Source of the DNA: Halocaridina rubra
Taxonomy: Eukaryota > Arthropoda > Malacostraca > Decapoda > Atyidae
DNA length: 64,000 nucleotides
Assembly (NCBI GenBank): GCA_037179515.1
Contig: JAXCGZ010007652.1
Span: 31,001-95,000 of the forward strand
Direction: 5' to 3'
Made by a program: the position numbers and the translations under genes. The notes under the pieces were generated by a model. That model searched no databases. It had not been told where the DNA came from and was given only the letters and a program-made list of their open reading frames with translations. The first letter of the stretch is position 1. Each line of letters starts with the position of its first letter. Of the stretch, positions 52,821 through 64,000 are shown piece after piece.

Positions 52821-53422
52821 AGTTTAATTTTTTTTTTTACTGTTTTATTATTCTTATGCTAGGAAATTATTTTTTTATCGATAAAATAATGGAAGCACTG
52901 GAAATTTTAATATGTACTAGCTCACGTAGGTGCGACCCTGTCCGTATTCCGAAATGCCAATACCAGTATCGTATTTTACATGGTGCAATACTGTGAGTTA
53001 CATGGTTAACTTTATGTTTTTTACGATTTTTTACTGTTTTATTATTCTTAGGATAGGAAGTACTTTTTTTTCAGTAAAATAATGAAAATACTGAAAATTT
53101 TAATATGTGCTAGCTCACATAGGTGCGATCCTTTTCGTTTTCCAAAACGCCGATACTGGTATCGTACTTCCTATGGTGCAGAGTTACATGTTTAAATTTG
53201 TTTTTTTAAATTTTTTACTGTTTTATTATTCTTAGTCTGGGACATGTTTTTTTTATCAATAAGATAATGGAAATTTTTTTTTTTCAATAAAATAATGAAA
53301 ATATTGAAAATTTGAATATTTTGATATTCTCGCATATACCTAGTAAAAGAAAAAAAAGCTCGCCAAAAAAAATGCGATGCACTGAATTCGTGAAAGGTGA
53401 GCCACGATATAGCGAGGGTTCA

Positions 53423-54863
<1,441 letters not shown>

Positions 54864-55467
54864 AAGTTAAATTTTTTTTTTTACTGTTTTATTATTCTTA
54901 TGCTAGGAAATAATTTTTTTATCGATAAAATAATGGAAGCACTGGAAATTTTAATATGTACTAGCTCACGTAGGTGCGACCCAGTCCGTTTTCCGAAATG
55001 CCAATACCAGTATCGTATTTTACATGGTGCAATACTGTGAGTTACATGGTTAACTTTATGTTTTTTACGATTTTTTACTGTTTTATTATTCTTAGGATAG
55101 GAAGTACTTTTTTTTTCAGTAAAATAATGAAAATACTGAAAATTTTAATATGTGCTAGCTCACATAGGTGCGATCCTTTTCGTTTTCCAAAACGCCGATA
55201 CTGGTATCGTACTACCTATGGTGCAGAGTTACATGTTTAAATTTGTTTTTTTAAATTTTTTACTGTTTTATTATTCTTAGTCTGGGACATGTTTTTTTTA
55301 TCAATAAGATAATGGAAATTTTTTTTTTTCAATAAAATAATGAAAATATTGAAAATTTGAATATTTTGATATTCTCGCATATACCTAGTAAAAGAAAAAA
55401 AAGCTCGCCAAAAAAAACGCGATGCACTGAATTCGTGAAAGGTGAGCCACGATATAGCGAGGGTTCA

Positions 55468-60635
<5,168 letters not shown>

Positions 60636-60637
60636 TA

Positions 60638-61178
<541 letters not shown>

Positions 61179-61231
<53 letters not shown>

Positions 61232-61245
61232 TGTGTGTGTGTGTG
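61179..61245. repeat. (GA)n and (GT)n microsatellite
   Basis: GA run to about 61229, then GT to 61244. Confidence 0.95.
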
Positions 61246-62166
61246 GTTTTTTGTGTGGAGAAAAATGCATTTGTTGCTGAACTCCACAGTTTTAAAGTAT
61301 AGCTGTTGACTCAACTTTGGGGAGCCATGAAATTTTTATTTAGTCTCTGAGCAGAATGCCAGTAATCACATAAAGCAGACTAATGAATATTCTGCATTCC
61401 AATCCTTCAATATATCATTGATTAATTGATTTAAAAAATTTATGTTTTTGTTGTTATTAGGCTTGAGATAAATTATGAATATGATTTAGAGATTCACTGA
61501 TTCAGAAATTTGGCCCTATTTAGACCAGTGTTATTGACATACACTCTTTAATACATTTTATTCAGTTTTGATCCATTATACCAGTATTGCATTGCCACAT
61601 AACTTGCTTTATAGCATTAAATATTTATATTAATCAGAATAGCTATCAATGCCGTAGAATCTGTTTCCCGTTCTGGAAGGATCTTTTAAATGTTATAATT
61701 AGCTCTTTTTTGGCTTAAAGCAGACCCTTGATGCAGACCAACATTTACTGAGACTTTTCGTCAAGCCCACACTGCTCTTAACATTTGCCTCTGCCCTCTC
61801 ATACATATCTTGGATGATTCTTACATATTTCTCGGGGACTCCCATTTTTGTGTTTGTAGCTATTTTATGTTGATCCTCTGATTAATTTTTATTTCTACTG
61901 CTACAAAATCTACTGTATCTTGGTAAAGATTTTTGTAAGACTGTTTTAAGGTGAGTGCAGTCACCAACAAATGTAATGTGACTTAAAGAGTCTAGGATAG
62001 ATTGTATGCCATATGAACTAGGTATAGCTAAAAACTTCTCTACATTCAGTTAAAGGTAATAAAGGAAATATACATTGCACAAAATGCTCTTGTAAATTCT
62101 TAAAAAATACTTGTTAGAATTTAACTAGTATATTAATATTTTCTTTATATTTATATTGTTTTTCAG
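61246..62166 (+). other. Intron sequence before exon 2, no gene
   Basis: AT-rich, unique-looking, without inverted repeats or recognisable transposon coding. It ends in a pyrimidine-rich tract and CAG at the exon 2 acceptor. Confidence 0.6.
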
Positions 62167-62308
62167 ACCTACGGGCAAACTTGAAAAATGGGTGAAACAA
62201 ACAAGAAATATTTACAATTTTGTCAAGGGGGAGGAGAGCAAGTACAACCTCCCTTCTTCAGAAAGAACAATCTCTCATCTTAAAACTGAAGGCTTTGACA
62301 CGGAGCAG
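62167..62308 (+). CDS. Host gene exon 2 (unrecognised protein)
   Basis: 142 bases bounded by a good acceptor (ttatattgttTTTCAG) and donor (GAGCAG|GTAAAG). The first base completes the Gly codon left by exon 1; 47 codons follow with no stop: PTGKLEKWVKQTRNIYNFV, KGEESKYNLPSSERTI, SHLKTEGFDTEQ. It ends in phase 0. It is hydrophilic with Lys/Glu-rich helices; no zinc finger, membrane segment or enzyme motif seen. Codon use is unlike the LINE and transposase frames around it, and no repeat copy exists elsewhere in the window. I do not recognise the family. The gene continues to the right. Confidence 0.65.
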
Positions 62309-63574
62309 GTAAAGACATTTTGCCGATTTGTTTAGAGAGGATATGTCCTATACTGTAGCATTTGAAATGGCCATTACTCAGTTAAACCTCATATGAGAGT
62401 GCAGAAATGCTGTGACTCTGTGTTTGCGTTGTTATCGTATGAAAAGAGGGATTATTTATTAGAGAGAGGCTATGTCATTTGTATATGTTGATCTTGTAAT
62501 TTTCAGCTCATCATTTTCTGTACCTGCTGTATCAGCAGAGATGAAAAATAATTGCACACCATTTAGCTTTAAAATCAATGATTAAGTCATAATATACAAG
62601 CGCTGCAGGTAAGTAGAATGTGGGTAAGCAATATGCAGTACAGCTCGCATATTACTTTTCTATAATTTTTATGTTTTGCTGGTTACAAAGTGCTTCTTTT
62701 CCCTAATACCTTTAGGAAAAATAATTTGAATCAATAGCTATCATGACTGTATAGTGTTTAATTGAAGTATTTTTTTCATACTGAATCAAAACAGTGTGAT
62801 ATATATTTTATTTATTTATTTATTTATTTATTTTTTTGCTAAAATAATGCTTTTGTCGCATTGTGTCCGGTTTGTTAGTGAATTTTTCTTCCTTGTTCTT
62901 AATATTTGTAGCAACATGGCAGATCAGTTGACATGATTCATGGAAAACTTATTCTCTTAATAATTGGATAAATGCTAAGTAGAAGACTCTGCTGTTTCAG
63001 TCTTTGGACTGTGATTAATATTTCTGTATCAGATGTGTGTGCATTATCTAAGATGAGGCATTTAATTACAAAATTACCCAACATAGCTTGTGTAAAATAA
63101 ATTATTTTTCATTATTTATTTTACAAAGGTTACTCCATGGAACTTAACGTCCCCTTTGTTAATTGAATCTACCTTTGCAGTGTCTGTTTTATCTCATTCT
63201 CATTGTTAATAGATTAATAGATACATTCAATGCTACTGTGGGTAAGTTTGCAACATACAAAAATGGTCATGTATATAATGAGAAGTGAAACTAGATATAT
63301 CTACATTATATTGAAGATGATCATATTAGTTTGTTAAATATTTTTCATACACAGGATTTTTTTCATCACTGATGTTTCCTGTTGTTAGGGGAAGATTTAA
63401 AACTATAAAATGATTTCCCTTTCTGTAATTTATTCTCCATGTTTTGAATTTTGGGAAAAGCTCTAAATAAATACCTCTGCCATATGTTTACTCATTAACC
63501 CCTGAACCACTAAGGTCCTAATTATTATATTTTTCTGATATGAATTACTGTATCTTGTTGAAAGATGTTAGTGC

Positions 63575-63640
<66 letters not shown>

Positions 63641-63934
63641 GTAGTAGTTTTATTGAGAATAATGTATCACAATTACGTGAACTATTATTAGAGGTTATTC
63701 ACTAAAACCCCAAAAGAGGTATAAGTATAAGCATAATGTATTTATGATAATGTAAATTTAAACTTTCGGACACTACTGTCTTCATCAGCTGGGGTGATTT
63801 CAACAGATATCAGTAGTAATCACCACAGTTATTATTATTATTATTATTATTATAATAATGTAACCCTTGGCCAAATCCCGTGTCATTTCTAGAGGAACGA
63901 AGTATAACCACATGTTGTGTTATTTTGCTTGTTC
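62309..63934 (+). other. Following intron, no gene
   Basis: AT-rich intron-like sequence. It holds a (TTTA)n run at about 62806-62832 and the TTA array listed below. I saw no further splice-bounded open frame or transposon end. Confidence 0.55.
63578..63641. repeat. (TTA)n microsatellite
   Basis: About 64 bases of TTA, followed by GTAGTAG. Confidence 0.95.
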
Positions 63935-63985
63935 TTTGTTGTCGGCCACCCCCCAAAATGGGGAAATGCCAAGGTAAATATACTA
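63935..63985 (+). mobile_element. Possible LINE-B-like 3' end
   Basis: ttgtcggccaccccccaaaa and ggggaaatgccaaggtaaat resemble the LINE-B 3' end (read on the minus strand at 41181-41240: gatgtcggctaccccccaat, gaaacagccaaggtatat). Upstream LINE-B coding is absent, so it is a severely truncated copy or a SINE sharing that tail. Confidence 0.6.
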
Positions 63986-64000
63986 TTATAATTATTATTA

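Overview
This is a eukaryotic nuclear window, most likely from an arthropod and plausibly a decapod crustacean. The reasons are the very long dinucleotide microsatellites, CCTAACCTAACC-type intronic runs, and a mix of LINE, BEL/Pao, hAT and Tigger/pogo elements with arthropod-like proteins. The species call is inference. Nothing bacterial or phage-like is present, and I saw no rRNA, tRNA or CRISPR.

The only non-transposon coding signal I can support is a plus-strand gene seen as two exons, about 19900-20111 and 62167-62308. They are separated by a 42,055-bp intron whose ends fit GT and AG and whose phases agree. I do not recognise the protein. Nearly everything else is mobile DNA, upstream of exon 1 or packed into the intron.

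Repeat families, named for this report. LINE-A: a CR1/jockey-like non-LTR element with a coiled-coil ORF1 and an APE-endonuclease/RT ORF2; seven pieces, one near full length. LINE-B: a second endonuclease/RT LINE; one long copy, one fragment, and a possible 3' end. LINE-C is an RTE-type tail, LINE-D an RT plus RNase H element, and LINE-E and LINE-F are C-terminal scraps. There is one BEL/Pao body and two hAT elements. Tigger-1 is a pogo-group DDE transposon with three coding copies, all broken, plus deletion and fold-back derivatives; Tigger-2 is a second pogo-group family. R-X and R-Y are noncoding repeat families.

Layout. 1-5030: a BEL/Pao body joined to three LINE fragments. 5037-8274: microsatellites and a BED-type hAT transposase gene with one frameshift. 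8400-15510: LINE-A pieces, including the near full-length minus copy at 8736-12712. 15612-16745: TA array, RTE scrap, repeat. 16839-19861: a hAT element with 8-bp target duplication, invaded by LINE-A and lying just upstream of exon 1. 20112-62166: the intron, with small inverted-repeat elements (20-21.4 kb), LINE-D (23.6-26.6 kb), Tigger-1 and R-X families (26.9-37.2 kb), Tigger-2 elements with LINE-B nested in LINE-E (37.9-46.3 kb), TA arrays with LINE-F scraps (46.3-47.6 kb), Tigger-1 copy 2 and a threefold ~2.05-kb tandem duplication (48.2-56.9 kb), and Tigger-1 copy 3 (57.2-60.6 kb). 61.3-64 kb is mostly plain intron around exon 2.

The genes do not form a pathway; the structure is layered insertion. 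The recurring pattern is that most long TA arrays sit exactly between Tigger-type inverted-repeat ends, at the position of the TA target duplication. I found no undescribed multi-gene system.
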